DNA from: Colimorpha sp045597945
GTDB lineage: Bacteria > Bacteroidota > Bacteroidia > Bacteroidales > P3
Reading direction: 5' to 3'
Length of the DNA: 39,046 nucleotides
Assembly: GCA_045597945.1 (NCBI GenBank)
Contig: JAZLLD010000061.1
Coordinates: forward strand, 1-39,046
Below are positions 27,103 through 35,950 of this stretch, in pieces; the first letter of the stretch is position 1; each line of letters starts with the position of its first letter. The notes under the pieces are model-generated. The model saw only the letters and a program-made list of their open reading frames with translations. It did not search any database and was not told the DNA's origin. The position numbers were made by a program, and so were the translations under genes.

Positions 27103-27198
27103 CACCTAATAAAAATATATGTATCATCATTTAAAAAGTAATACAACACAGACATAACATATTGAAATAGACATATTATTAACATAGCGTTTGCTATT

Positions 27199-27355
27199 TA
27201 TTCGGCACTGCCTTGAAACCTGAGAAATTTCAATGAATATACAGCCTACGAATAAGTCAGCCAAACGTCTGCGCAATGCGTGGACGTGACTTATCTGGTT
27301 GTATGGGCAGTCTCAGGGCCTCAAGGCGTGGATAATCACAAGTCCGCGCTTTTTT
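27199..27355 (+). ncRNA. rod-shaped structured RNA with intrinsic terminator
   Basis: Nested stems form one long rod: GCCTTGA (27210-27216) with TCAAGGC (27321-27327); CCTGAGA (27219-27225) with TCTCAGG (27311-27317); ATACAGCC (27239-27246) with GGTTGTAT (27297-27304); ATAAGTCA (27252-27259) with TGACTTAT (27287-27294); and a tip of ACGTC-TG-CGC-AAT-GCG-TG-GACG. An asymmetric internal loop lies between the second and third stems. GCGTGGA (27326-27332) pairs with TCCGCGC (27343-27349) before TTTTTT (27350-27355), a classical terminator. The overall shape recalls 6S RNA, but I do not recognise the family. It ends 64 nt before the helicase gene, so it may be an independent small RNA or a leader/attenuator. 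Confidence 0.6.
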
Positions 27356-27419
27356 GTTGCCCTAGTGCTGCCCGTAAGCCCTGAATGATAAGCACACGCA
27401 CAACAACTGCGCAGAAACG

Positions 27420-30400
27420 ATGTCCAAAATCTATGATAATATAGGCGATGGAAAGAAATTCAAGCAGATACTGGAGGATGTTATAACAGAACCCGGTATC
27501 CAGCGTATGGATTTCTGTGTCGGCTATTTCAACCTTCGTGGTTGGGATTTTATTGCCGACGAAATCAACCAACTTGAAGGAGAATACATTTACGAAGGCG
27601 ATGAGCGAGTGCACCGCACCGCCAGACTTCTGATTGGCATGCAGAAAGCACCCCAGGAATTGGTAAGATTGCGCTATGCCAAACGCCAGTTTATTCCTGA
27701 TGCCGATTATGTGCAGAAGTGCAAACGCAAGATTGCAGAGGAATTTCGTCAGCAGTTGCTCATTGGTAGCACCACAGCACAAGACGAAATAACGCTTCGC
27801 ACCCTTTGCTCCCAAATGAAGGAGAACAAAGTATGTGTGAAGCTATTTTTGCGCAACCCTCTCCATGCCAAACTTTATCTTGCCCATAATCCCAAAAGCA
27901 ACCTGCGCAAAGTATATGCATTCATGGGCAGTAGCAACCTTACCTATAGTGGACTGACTGGCCAAGGCGAACTCAATGCCGAGATGGACGACACAGGTAA
28001 TGCCGAGTTCTTGGCGCAATGGTTCAACGACCGGTGGGAAGACAAATTTTCAATTGACATTACAACCGAACTAATTGATGTGATAGAGAATAGCTGGGCA
28101 TCCCCTGAAACGATACCGCCCTACTATATTTATCTAAAAACTGCTTATATGCTGTCGCAAGATGCGCGTACAGGTATAGCAGAATACACCTTGCCACCTG
28201 TTTTCCGCAAGGATCTTTTTGAATTCCAAGAAACAGCTGTAAAGATAGCTGCCAAACATCTGGCCAACGACAAGCGGGGAGGTGCTATGATAGGCGATGT
28301 GGTCGGTTTGGGCAAGACCATCACAGCTTGTGCCGTGGCCAAACTTTTCGAACAGCAGTTCTATGCAAGCACGCTTATTATTTGCCCGGCTAACTTACAG
28401 GAAATGTGGCACAAGTACATTGTCAAATACGACCTCAAAGCCGATGTAATGTCGCTCCAGAAGAAACTGGATGTCGAAAACATGAAGTATTACAAGCTGG
28501 TCATCATCGACGAAAGCCACAATTTGCGCAACTCCGAAGGCTCTCGATATCACAATATCCGCGACTTAATCCAGTCGATGGACTGCAAAGTACTGTTGCT
28601 TACCGCAACACCTTACAACAAGGACTTTTCCGATTTAGGCAACCAATTACGACTTTTCCTTGACCCCGATGCCGATTTAGGCATTCGCCCAGAGCAATAC
28701 ATCAATGCGTGTGGTGGCGAGCGCCAGTTCCTGATGAAACACAATGAGGTCTTTATCCGCAGTCTTCGTGCTTTTGAGCAAAGCGACAAAGTTGAGGATT
28801 GGCGAGACTTGATGAAACTGTTCCTGGTTCGCAGAACTCGCACCTTCATTAAAGAGAATTATGCATTGACAGATCCCACCTGCAACCGCAAATATCTACA
28901 ATTCAACGACGGACACCGCAGCTATTTTCCTGACCGCATACCTAAAGCCATCAAATACACAACCAAAGATGGCGACCAATATTCGCGCCTCTATAGCGAT
29001 GATATGATTGAAACCATGCGCTCTTTGATGTTGCCACGATACGGACTGTCGAAATACATTGATGAGAAGAAAGTTGCCGAAGCCAGCAAGCTAGACAAGC
29101 AGTATTTAGAGAACCTTTCTCGTGCCGGACAGCGCATGATGGGGTTTTGCATGAGCACATTCTTTAAGCGTATTGATTCTTGTGGCTATGTGTTTATGTT
29201 GACCATTGCTCGGCATATACTGCGCAACATGGTGTTCGTCTATGCTATTGATAACAAACTCAAGCTACCTATCAGTGACGAAAATGCTCTCTCCGATGAT
29301 TTCCTTGAGGATGAAGACCCCAACACCATGCCGGGCATTCCTAGCGAAGAAGGCATTGTGCATGAAGAGGATGGTGTGTTTTCCATTAGCACCGACCCTG
29401 ATAGATATTTGCGTGTTGCCAAGAATTATTATGAATTCGTTATGTCAAAGGCCGATAGCTCGGTCAAACGCCTTGACTCAGGTTATTTCAAACGCTCGCT
29501 CAAGACCCAGTTGAAGAAGGACTGCGATACCCTATTCGCCATGCTCAAAATCTGCGGACAATGGAAGGCTGCAGAAGACCAAAAACTTAATGAACTCACC
29601 AATCTCATCTCACAAACTCATGGCAAGGAAAAAGTGCTTGTGTTCACGCAGTATAGCGATACGGCCAACTATATCTACAGGCAGTTGCAGAAACGTGGCA
29701 TTGCCGATGTGGCTTGTGTGACTGGTGCTAGCAAAAACCCTACCGAAACAGTTGAGGCCTTCTCGCCGCGTAGCAACAACGCCAACCCCGACAAAGAATT
29801 GCGTGTGATAGTGGCTACCGATGTGCTTTCTGAAGGCCAAAATCTCCAGGACTCACACATTATTGTCAACTACGATATGCCTTGGGCCATCATCCGCCTG
29901 ATTCAGCGTGCCGGTCGTGTGGATCGTATCGGTCAGGAGGCTGACAAGATTTTCTGCTACTCTTTCTTCCCGGCCGAGGGGGTGGAAAATGTAATTCGTC
30001 TGCGTCGCCGACTCAACGACCGTATCAACGAGAATGCCAATGTGGTGGGCAGCGATGAGATATTCTTTGAGGGCAACGAGAAGAATCTGCAAGACCTCTT
30101 CAACGAGAAGGCCGGAAGCCTGGACGATGAGGATGATGGCGATGTAGATATGGCCAGCTATGCCTATCAGATTTGGAAGAATGCCACCGATGCCAACCCC
30201 GAACTCAAGAAAATCATTCCTGCCATTCCCGAAAAATCATACACGACCAAACAGAATACTGGTCGATCGATAGACGAGGGTGTGATAACATACGCCAAGA
30301 CTTCCAGCGAAAGCGATATGCTCACCTGGATTGACACTAAAGGCCGTGTGGTGACGCAATCGCAGCTCACCATTCTGAAAGCCATGGAATGTGACTGCCT

Positions 30401-30809
30401 CACGCCAGCCATTGATCCACTCGACATCCATCACAACCTTGTTGACAAGGCACTAACGGCTGTCAACGAAATGAATTTCAAGACTAATGGCATGTTGGGC
30501 AGCAGATTCAGCACCAAATATAAAGTGGTGACGATGATGGAAGACTATATGAACAACAACCCTCTCTTTGCCACCCCCGAGCTGAAATCCGCTATCGATC
30601 AAATATATAACTATCCCATGCGAGAGCAATCCAAGTTCACCCTTGGACAGATGCTCAAACGGCACGAGCTGATTGATGCCTTCTCGGAATATTTGGTTGA
30701 GATGTACAATGCCAACCAGCTCTGCATTGTGCGAACCGAAGATGACGAAGAGAAAGAGGCTCGGGTAATTTGTTCCATGGGTTTGAAAAACCTTTCTAAT
30801 AACGATTGA
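27420..30809 (+). CDS. PLD-like nuclease / SNF2-type helicase fusion (defence-like)
   Basis: A 1129-residue protein. The N-terminal region (about 1-200) is phospholipase D-like, with one HKD-type half: His149 and Lys151 in LHAKLYLAHN and GSSN at 170-173. A superfamily 2 helicase core follows: Walker A GDVVGLGKT near residue 292, DEAH-type box IIDESHNLRN near 364, LLLTATPYN, and motif VI LIQRAGRVDRIGQ near 830. The last 200 or so residues are helical with no recognised domain. PLD-helicase proteins of this kind occur in restriction-like and DISARM/BREX-type defence loci, where they act on DNA. The next gene starts 2 nt after its stop. A role in anti-phage restriction is inferred from domains and partners. 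Confidence 0.85.
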   Translation: MSKIYDNIGDGKKFKQILEDVITEPGIQRMDFCVGYFNLRGWDFIADEINQLEGEYIYEGDERVHRTARLLIGMQKAPQELVRLRYAKRQFIPDADYVQKCKRKIAEEFRQQLLIGSTTAQDEITLRTLCSQMKENKVCVKLFLRNPLHAKLYLAHNPKSNLRKVYAFMGSSNLTYSGLTGQGELNAEMDDTGNAEFLAQWFNDRWEDKFSIDITTELIDVIENSWASPETIPPYYIYLKTAYMLSQDARTGIAEYTLPPVFRKDLFEFQETAVKIAAKHLANDKRGGAMIGDVVGLGKTITACAVAKLFEQQFYASTLIICPANLQEMWHKYIVKYDLKADVMSLQKKLDVENMKYYKLVIIDESHNLRNSEGSRYHNIRDLIQSMDCKVLLLTATPYNKDFSDLGNQLRLFLDPDADLGIRPEQYINACGGERQFLMKHNEVFIRSLRAFEQSDKVEDWRDLMKLFLVRRTRTFIKENYALTDPTCNRKYLQFNDGHRSYFPDRIPKAIKYTTKDGDQYSRLYSDDMIETMRSLMLPRYGLSKYIDEKKVAEASKLDKQYLENLSRAGQRMMGFCMSTFFKRIDSCGYVFMLTIARHILRNMVFVYAIDNKLKLPISDENALSDDFLEDEDPNTMPGIPSEEGIVHEEDGVFSISTDPDRYLRVAKNYYEFVMSKADSSVKRLDSGYFKRSLKTQLKKDCDTLFAMLKICGQWKAAEDQKLNELTNLISQTHGKEKVLVFTQYSDTANYIYRQLQKRGIADVACVTGASKNPTETVEAFSPRSNNANPDKELRVIVATDVLSEGQNLQDSHIIVNYDMPWAIIRLIQRAGRVDRIGQEADKIFCYSFFPAEGVENVIRLRRRLNDRINENANVVGSDEIFFEGNEKNLQDLFNEKAGSLDDEDDGDVDMASYAYQIWKNATDANPELKKIIPAIPEKSYTTKQNTGRSIDEGVITYAKTSSESDMLTWIDTKGRVVTQSQLTILKAMECDCLTPAIDPLDIHHNLVDKALTAVNEMNFKTNGMLGSRFSTKYKVVTMMEDYMNNNPLFATPELKSAIDQIYNYPMREQSKFTLGQMLKRHELIDAFSEYLVEMYNANQLCIVRTEDDEEKEARVICSMGLKNLSNND

Positions 30810-30811
30810 GT

Positions 30812-33800
30812 ATGAAACGCAAAGACTTTGATCAACTGATTGAGCAAGAACAGTTTGCCGAATTGTTCATCACCGAGATGGGCTGGAACAATCCCATCAG
30901 CCATCAGTCGCTAAATATTGATATTGACCAACAGCAGTACACCTTTAATCCCGTGGCTCAGAAAAATGGATTTCAGGTATATAGCTGCACGTTGCCAGCA
31001 TTGCCCACCTCATCGGAGTGCAAGAAGATTGACAACCAGCTGCGCAAGCATGGCTACGACTATATCTGTATTTTTGTTCTGGAGGGCACTATTCATCACC
31101 TTTGGCTTACTCCGGTCAAAACCAATGAGAAACGCGAATTGGTAAAGACCGAATATGATGGAGTATCTCAAGCCGAATTCTTATGGTCGAAGATAGATGA
31201 TTTCTCCTTTGATTTGGATGAAGAGATAACTATCACCGATGTCAAACAGCGCGTACAAGGCTCATTTCACCTCAACAGCGAGAAAGTTACCAAAGATTTC
31301 TATACCCAATTTCGCAAAGAGCATAAGCGATTTGCCACTCATATCACAGGTATTGACAACGAGAAAGACCGCGACTGGTACACTTCGGTCATGCTCAACC
31401 GACTGATGTTCTGCTATTTCATTCAGAAGAAAGGTTTTCTAGACCTAAACACCAACTATCTGCAAGAGAAACTGAAATGGGTAAGAGAGAAGCAGGGCGA
31501 AGACAAGTTCTTTGGCACATTCTACAAAAGATTCCTTTGCTCTCTATTCCATGATGGATTGAACAATCCGAAACATGAAACTGATGAGTTTAGAGTTATC
31601 TATGGCCGCATACCCTATCTCAATGGTGGCATGTTTGACGACCACCAGCTAGAGCGAGAGAACAGTGGTATTGACATCAAAGATGAGGCCTTTGTGGATT
31701 TGTTCAACTTTTTCGACAAGTGGAACTGGCATCTTGACACTCGGCTGACAGCTAGCGGCAAAGACATCAATCCCGATGTGCTTGGCTATATCTTTGAGCA
31801 GTATATCAACGACCGTGCCGCCATGGGTGCATACTACACCAAAGAAGATATCACAGAATATATTGGCAAGAACTGCATCATACCATTCTTGATGGACCGA
31901 ACCGCCGAAAAATCAGCCGATGCGTTCAAAACCAACGGCTTTGTTTGGCAACATCTGCAACAGAGTGGCGACCAATATATATATGATGCCGTTAAGAAAG
32001 GATACACAAGCGACTGGCAGCAACAGTTGCCCGACTATATCAGCCAGGGTATCGACACCACCAAGCCAAACCTATTAGACCGACGCTCCAGGTGGAATGA
32101 GAAAACCCATGAACAGTTTGCCCTACCCACCGAAATTTGGCGCGAAACCATTGAGCGACTGCAACGATGCGAAAACTTGTTGAATAAAATCGGTGGCGGA
32201 GAAATCTCGCATATCAACGACTTTATCACCTACAACCTCGACATTCGCCAATTCTGCGAGGATGTGCTGCGCAACACCTCAGACCACCTCTACGTTGGCC
32301 ATTTCTATAATGCTCTCCAGCATATTACCATTCTCGACCCCACCTGTGGCTCGGGCGCATTCTTGTTTGCCGCACTCAATATTCTCGAACCGCTGTATGA
32401 GGCCTGCTTAGACCGAATGGAGGAATTTCATTCGCAAAACAAGAACCTATTCAAAGCCGAGCTGGAAGAATTGGAAGCTAAGTATAGCAGTAACCGCCAA
32501 TACTTTATCTATAAAAGCATCATTCTGCGCAACCTCTATGGTGTGGATATTATGGTAGAGGCAACAGAGATAGCCAAGTTGCGCTTATTTCTAAAGATGG
32601 TTGCCGTAGTGGATGTGGACAAACGGAAAGACAACCTAGGCCTTGACCCATTGCCCGATATTGATTTCAATATCCGATGCGGCAACACCTTGGTGGGCTA
32701 TGCCACTGAGAAAGAATTGGAGAAGGCATTAGTGGAATTGATGGCACCAGAGGATACCAAACAGGAAATCCGTCAACAAATGTTGTTGGTTTCCAAGGCT
32801 TATGACTTGTTCCGCTCAGAGCAATTGAAGACCTATGACGATAATGCCAGTATCAAAGCTACAAAGATTCAGTTGAAAGAGCGGCTCAACCAGTTGAACG
32901 ACATCCTAAACCACTACATGAATACCGTGATGACTGGAGGCAACAACTATGATGAATGGCTTCGCTCCCATCAGCCATTCCATTGGCTTGCTGAGTTCTA
33001 TCAGATTATTGTTGGTAATGGTGGCTTTGATGTAATTATTGGCAATCCGCCGTATGTTGTATATACAAAAAAGGACAAAGTCACACATCGGTCAGTGTCA
33101 GACAAATACAAATTGATTGGCTATAATACAATTTCAACCAATAACCTTTTTGCGTTTATAATTGAAAGATCGTTTTTGCTTAGTAATGAGTCTAATAAAA
33201 TAGGAATGATTATTCCAATTTCAGGCTTTTCCAATGAAAGCATGACTCCATTACAGAAGGTGTTAAGAAATAATAGTCATGAATTATACATTTCTACTTT
33301 TCATCAGAGACCTGCCCAATTGTTTGTTGGTGTACTTCAAAGGCTATCAATATTCATCTCATCTAACAGTCGAGAGTTGCTTCATAAATCATATACCACA
33401 GGAATTACTCGTTGGAATGCGGAAATAAGAAGTATTTTGTTTAATAATATTAGTTACATTAGTGTAGAGCAATCGCGTGTTGGATCCATTGTGAAGGTAA
33501 ACACAGATATCGAATCAAAAATAATGCAAAAATACTATTCTAATGGACCAATTTCTAGATATTTAGGCTATTCTTCTAGAAATAGTGTTTATTATCGAAG
33601 TGCAGGAGGCGGATATTGGATTACGATATTGAATGATCCCTTTGATGCTGAAACCACCAGTAATCGGAGCAAGTCATTTTTGAAAGGATTCGACTCAAAA
33701 GTTTTTATGGCATTTTTGAATAGTAATTTATTTTGGTGGTATTACTCAACAAATTACGACCTATTCAACTTTACAGAATCTTGGATGTTCGGGAGTAATC

Positions 33801-34072
33801 TAGATTACCCTCAAAAGATAGAAAATCAACTAGTTAAATTAAGTAATGATTTAGATATGGCATTGAGAGATAATGCTCACCACTATATCATTCAGAGCAA
33901 AACTAACGGAAACCAAGAAACTGTTACATATAGGAAATATCTAAATAAGGATATTATGGATAAAATAGACAAGGTCCTTGCCAAGCACTACGGTTTTACG
34001 GAGGAGGAACTTGATTTCATTATTAACTACGACATCAAATATCGTATGGGTGACGAATTGGAGAGTGAATGA
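30812..34072 (+). CDS. Eco57I/PglX-type adenine DNA methyltransferase
   Basis: A 1086-residue protein. The ATG at 30812 is chosen because it lies 2 nt after the helicase stop. The N-terminal 350 residues are an accessory region. The catalytic domain has SAM-binding motif I ILDPTCGSGAFLFAAL (near residue 508) and the adenine N6 motif IV DVIIGNPPYVVYT (near 744). KNLYGVDIM-like (observed RNLYGVDIMVEATEIAKLRL) is typical of Eco57I/PglX proteins. The part after NPPY, encoded by about 33055-33965, is strikingly AT-rich and probably the target recognition region. It then returns to normal composition for the last 35 residues. No separate endonuclease domain is seen, so restriction may rest with the helicase partner. 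Confidence 0.9.
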   Translation: MKRKDFDQLIEQEQFAELFITEMGWNNPISHQSLNIDIDQQQYTFNPVAQKNGFQVYSCTLPALPTSSECKKIDNQLRKHGYDYICIFVLEGTIHHLWLTPVKTNEKRELVKTEYDGVSQAEFLWSKIDDFSFDLDEEITITDVKQRVQGSFHLNSEKVTKDFYTQFRKEHKRFATHITGIDNEKDRDWYTSVMLNRLMFCYFIQKKGFLDLNTNYLQEKLKWVREKQGEDKFFGTFYKRFLCSLFHDGLNNPKHETDEFRVIYGRIPYLNGGMFDDHQLERENSGIDIKDEAFVDLFNFFDKWNWHLDTRLTASGKDINPDVLGYIFEQYINDRAAMGAYYTKEDITEYIGKNCIIPFLMDRTAEKSADAFKTNGFVWQHLQQSGDQYIYDAVKKGYTSDWQQQLPDYISQGIDTTKPNLLDRRSRWNEKTHEQFALPTEIWRETIERLQRCENLLNKIGGGEISHINDFITYNLDIRQFCEDVLRNTSDHLYVGHFYNALQHITILDPTCGSGAFLFAALNILEPLYEACLDRMEEFHSQNKNLFKAELEELEAKYSSNRQYFIYKSIILRNLYGVDIMVEATEIAKLRLFLKMVAVVDVDKRKDNLGLDPLPDIDFNIRCGNTLVGYATEKELEKALVELMAPEDTKQEIRQQMLLVSKAYDLFRSEQLKTYDDNASIKATKIQLKERLNQLNDILNHYMNTVMTGGNNYDEWLRSHQPFHWLAEFYQIIVGNGGFDVIIGNPPYVVYTKKDKVTHRSVSDKYKLIGYNTISTNNLFAFIIERSFLLSNESNKIGMIIPISGFSNESMTPLQKVLRNNSHELYISTFHQRPAQLFVGVLQRLSIFISSNSRELLHKSYTTGITRWNAEIRSILFNNISYISVEQSRVGSIVKVNTDIESKIMQKYYSNGPISRYLGYSSRNSVYYRSAGGGYWITILNDPFDAETTSNRSKSFLKGFDSKVFMAFLNSNLFWWYYSTNYDLFNFTESWMFGSNLDYPQKIENQLVKLSNDLDMALRDNAHHYIIQSKTNGNQETVTYRKYLNKDIMDKIDKVLAKHYGFTEEELDFIINYDIKYRMGDELESE

Positions 34073-34524
34073 CGCTATTGGGTAACACATCGCTGTTGGA
34101 ATTGCCGAAGCATGGCTTTCTTTGTTCTCGCACTACATGCAGTAGTGCCATACTTCCATGTCTGGATTGGGCTGTGGCTATGGCCAAAGGCTCAGAACCC
34201 ATAATGAGCACATTCCACAGCCAGTTGGAGCAATCGGTGTTGGAATTGTTGGCATCCGGCACTTGCCCTATCATCATGGTGCTTGGTCGTAAACAGTATC
34301 ACAAACTTCCATATCATCTGCAGACTCTCCATGACCAAGACCGCCTCCTGGTGGTATCGATTACAGACCAGCAACGCATTGACCGCCATTCTGCCGCTAT
34401 GTGCAATAACTACATTATGTCTCACGCTATTGACCTCACCTTCGGCTATATCGCACCAGGCAGTTCGCTATCAGAACTTTGTCGATGTGCAAAGATGAAA
34501 AAAATAACTACCTTTCGCCTTTGA
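34069..34524 (+). CDS. DprA-like Rossmann protein of the cassette
   Basis: A 151-residue protein starting with an ATGA overlap with the methyltransferase stop, so it is translationally coupled. It contains LCSRTTCSSAILPCLDWAVAM, IMSTFHSQLEQSVLELL, CPIIMVLGRKQY, DRLLVVSITDQQ and AAMCNNYIMSHAIDLTFGY. These follow the order of DprA/Smf Rossmann signatures (the last resembling the RN-x-I/M region). It is shorter than true DprA (about 300-370 residues), lacking its N- and C-terminal domains, and fits the stand-alone DprA-like proteins found in defence loci. A nucleic-acid or nucleotide-binding accessory role is inferred. Confidence 0.7.
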   Translation: MTLLGNTSLLELPKHGFLCSRTTCSSAILPCLDWAVAMAKGSEPIMSTFHSQLEQSVLELLASGTCPIIMVLGRKQYHKLPYHLQTLHDQDRLLVVSITDQQRIDRHSAAMCNNYIMSHAIDLTFGYIAPGSSLSELCRCAKMKKITTFRL

Positions 34525-34587
34525 GCCTTGTAGTTTGTGCTGCGGTTGTGTTTCGGCAGTAGCACTATCGGAAATTGTGATTAAGCA

Positions 34588-34625
34588 AAATCGCCCCAAC
34601 TCGGTGGAGTGGGGCGATTGTTTTT
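34588..34625 (+). terminator. Rho-independent terminator of the cassette
   Basis: AATCGCCCC (34589-34597) pairs with GGGGCGATT (34611-34619), and ACTC pairs with GAGT inside, followed by GTTTTT. It lies about 65 nt after the DprA-like gene and closes the three-gene unit. Confidence 0.85.
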
Positions 34626-34640
34626 ATTTGTTTTTATTGG

Positions 34641-34896
34641 TGTCCGCTAAATGGTCTTTAACCTTTGATTTTACTGTTATTCGGCATGTATAAGCCCTAT
34701 AATCAAGTAAATACAACGGCTGTCCGGCAAATCTTTTGTTGTTGGCAATGTTATGCGGATTGAAAAATCGCCCAATTTGCTTGATTACGACTCAATAGAC
34801 GGTTTTACCCCCTTTGGACATGTGGATATACGTGAATATAGTCGGCTGTCCGGTAAATCAACGAATCAAAATTTAGGCATGAATGTTTAGCGGACA
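34641..34896. mobile_element. MITE-like or decayed IS ends
   Basis: The 256-nt segment is bounded by perfect 11-nt inverted repeats, TGTCCGCTAAA (34641-34651) and TTTAGCGGACA (34886-34896). Two internal direct copies, TGTCCGGCAAATC (34721) and TGTCCGGTAAATC (34847), resemble nested element ends. It has no coding capacity and no clear target duplication. Confidence 0.6.
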
Positions 34897-34900
34897 GTAA

Positions 34901-35080
34901 TATATCTTAATCAACCTCTCACAGTCTGTGTGGCAGTTTATGCTGAACTGGAACTTTGCCAAGCAACCTACTGGGTTGTTCTCTAGAGTTCTCATTAAGA
35001 TTGCTTTTTCTACTACTTTACAGTATGTCAATTATCTCTCTGGCTGTTCCCTTGTCCATGTCAAATATGCTTTAGATTAA
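34901..35080 (+). pseudogene. C-terminal remnant of an IS transposase
   Basis: An open frame of 59 codons, preceded by a stop at 34898 and ending at TAA 35078-35080, reads LSQSVWQFMLNWNFAKQPTG then LFSRVLIKIAFSTTLQYVNY and ends VHVKYALD. This strongly resembles the C-terminus of Bacteroidetes IS transposases (QxxFNWNFAKQPxGLFxR...KYAL), perhaps IS982-like. The catalytic domain is absent, so it is a dead fragment, directly abutting the TGTCCGCTAAA element. Confidence 0.6.
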
Positions 35081-35147
35081 TTCCGCCAACGGGTTATTTT
35101 AAAACCTATAAACATTCAAATTTTAACGCACCAGTAATAATTTGGGA

Positions 35148-35819
35148 TTAAAAATAAGCAGTACTGCATACTTTTCTCATATTGCGATATACCTTTTTTT
35201 TGTATTTCTTATCGCCATAATAGCGAATATCGGATCTGGATCCAAAATGCCATAAGACATGATAACAATAGGGATACTTATAATACTTTCTACCCGTAAA
35301 AAAACACACATAACTGCAAAATGGGATTTCGGGAGGTGTGTACAGGAGCATTAATTTACTATCAAATATGAACGTCCCGTTCACCCACGATATCCTATCA
35401 CCACGCATATAGGATCCATCTCGGGTATCGATTTCGTATACAATAGTTATTTCTTCCCTGCCTTTTACATTTTCTATCACATCCTGTGGCTTATTACCAG
35501 GAAACATTCTATTATAATCTTGTTGTCTAAAAATAAGCATACTACCGTCTTGCCTGAAAAAAGCAGTGTCTCTGTTTCCTTCAGTATTTGTGAATAGCAC
35601 AAAACCTGCACTTGATCCGACGAACTGCCCATTCACAAAAAATGCACAATTAGCATATGCCTTCTCACTTGTATCGCGGTGATATTTTCTTAAATAATCA
35701 TCGATTTGATCATAAAGTCGGTAAACATTTAATACCGGATATTTTGTTTGCATATCCTGAGCATGCAGGAAGGACATGTTCAACAGGCACAGCACGAAAA
35801 AACAGAATAATTGTTTCAT
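35148..35819 (-). CDS. secreted protein of unknown function
   Basis: A 223-residue protein with a clear signal peptide (MKQLFCFFVLCLLNMSFLHAQ). The mature part is rich in Tyr, Phe and basic residues, with FFVNGQFVGSSAGFVLF, GDRISWVNGTFIFDSKLMLLY and a C-terminus rich in Lys and Arg (YYGDKKYKKKVYRNMRK). I do not recognise a family. Its GC content is lower than that of the neighbouring DUF4105 and MscS genes. It stands alone between the IS remnant and the DUF4105 gene, suggesting an accessory gene. Coding is supported by the signal peptide and an uninterrupted frame. Confidence 0.7.
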   Translation of the reverse strand: MKQLFCFFVLCLLNMSFLHAQDMQTKYPVLNVYRLYDQIDDYLRKYHRDTSEKAYANCAFFVNGQFVGSSAGFVLFTNTEGNRDTAFFRQDGSMLIFRQQDYNRMFPGNKPQDVIENVKGREEITIVYEIDTRDGSYMRGDRISWVNGTFIFDSKLMLLYTPPEIPFCSYVCFFTGRKYYKYPYCYHVLWHFGSRSDIRYYGDKKYKKKVYRNMRKVCSTAYF

Positions 35820-35950
35820 CGCGGCTATTTGTTTTTATTATTGATTCGTTTCACCATTTTATTTCCCATGTCATATTCATTGAAAAGGCGAGTTTCCCAT
35901 GCCTATGAAAATTGACGACTCGGTAAATTGGGAAATTACTAGTTTTGACA

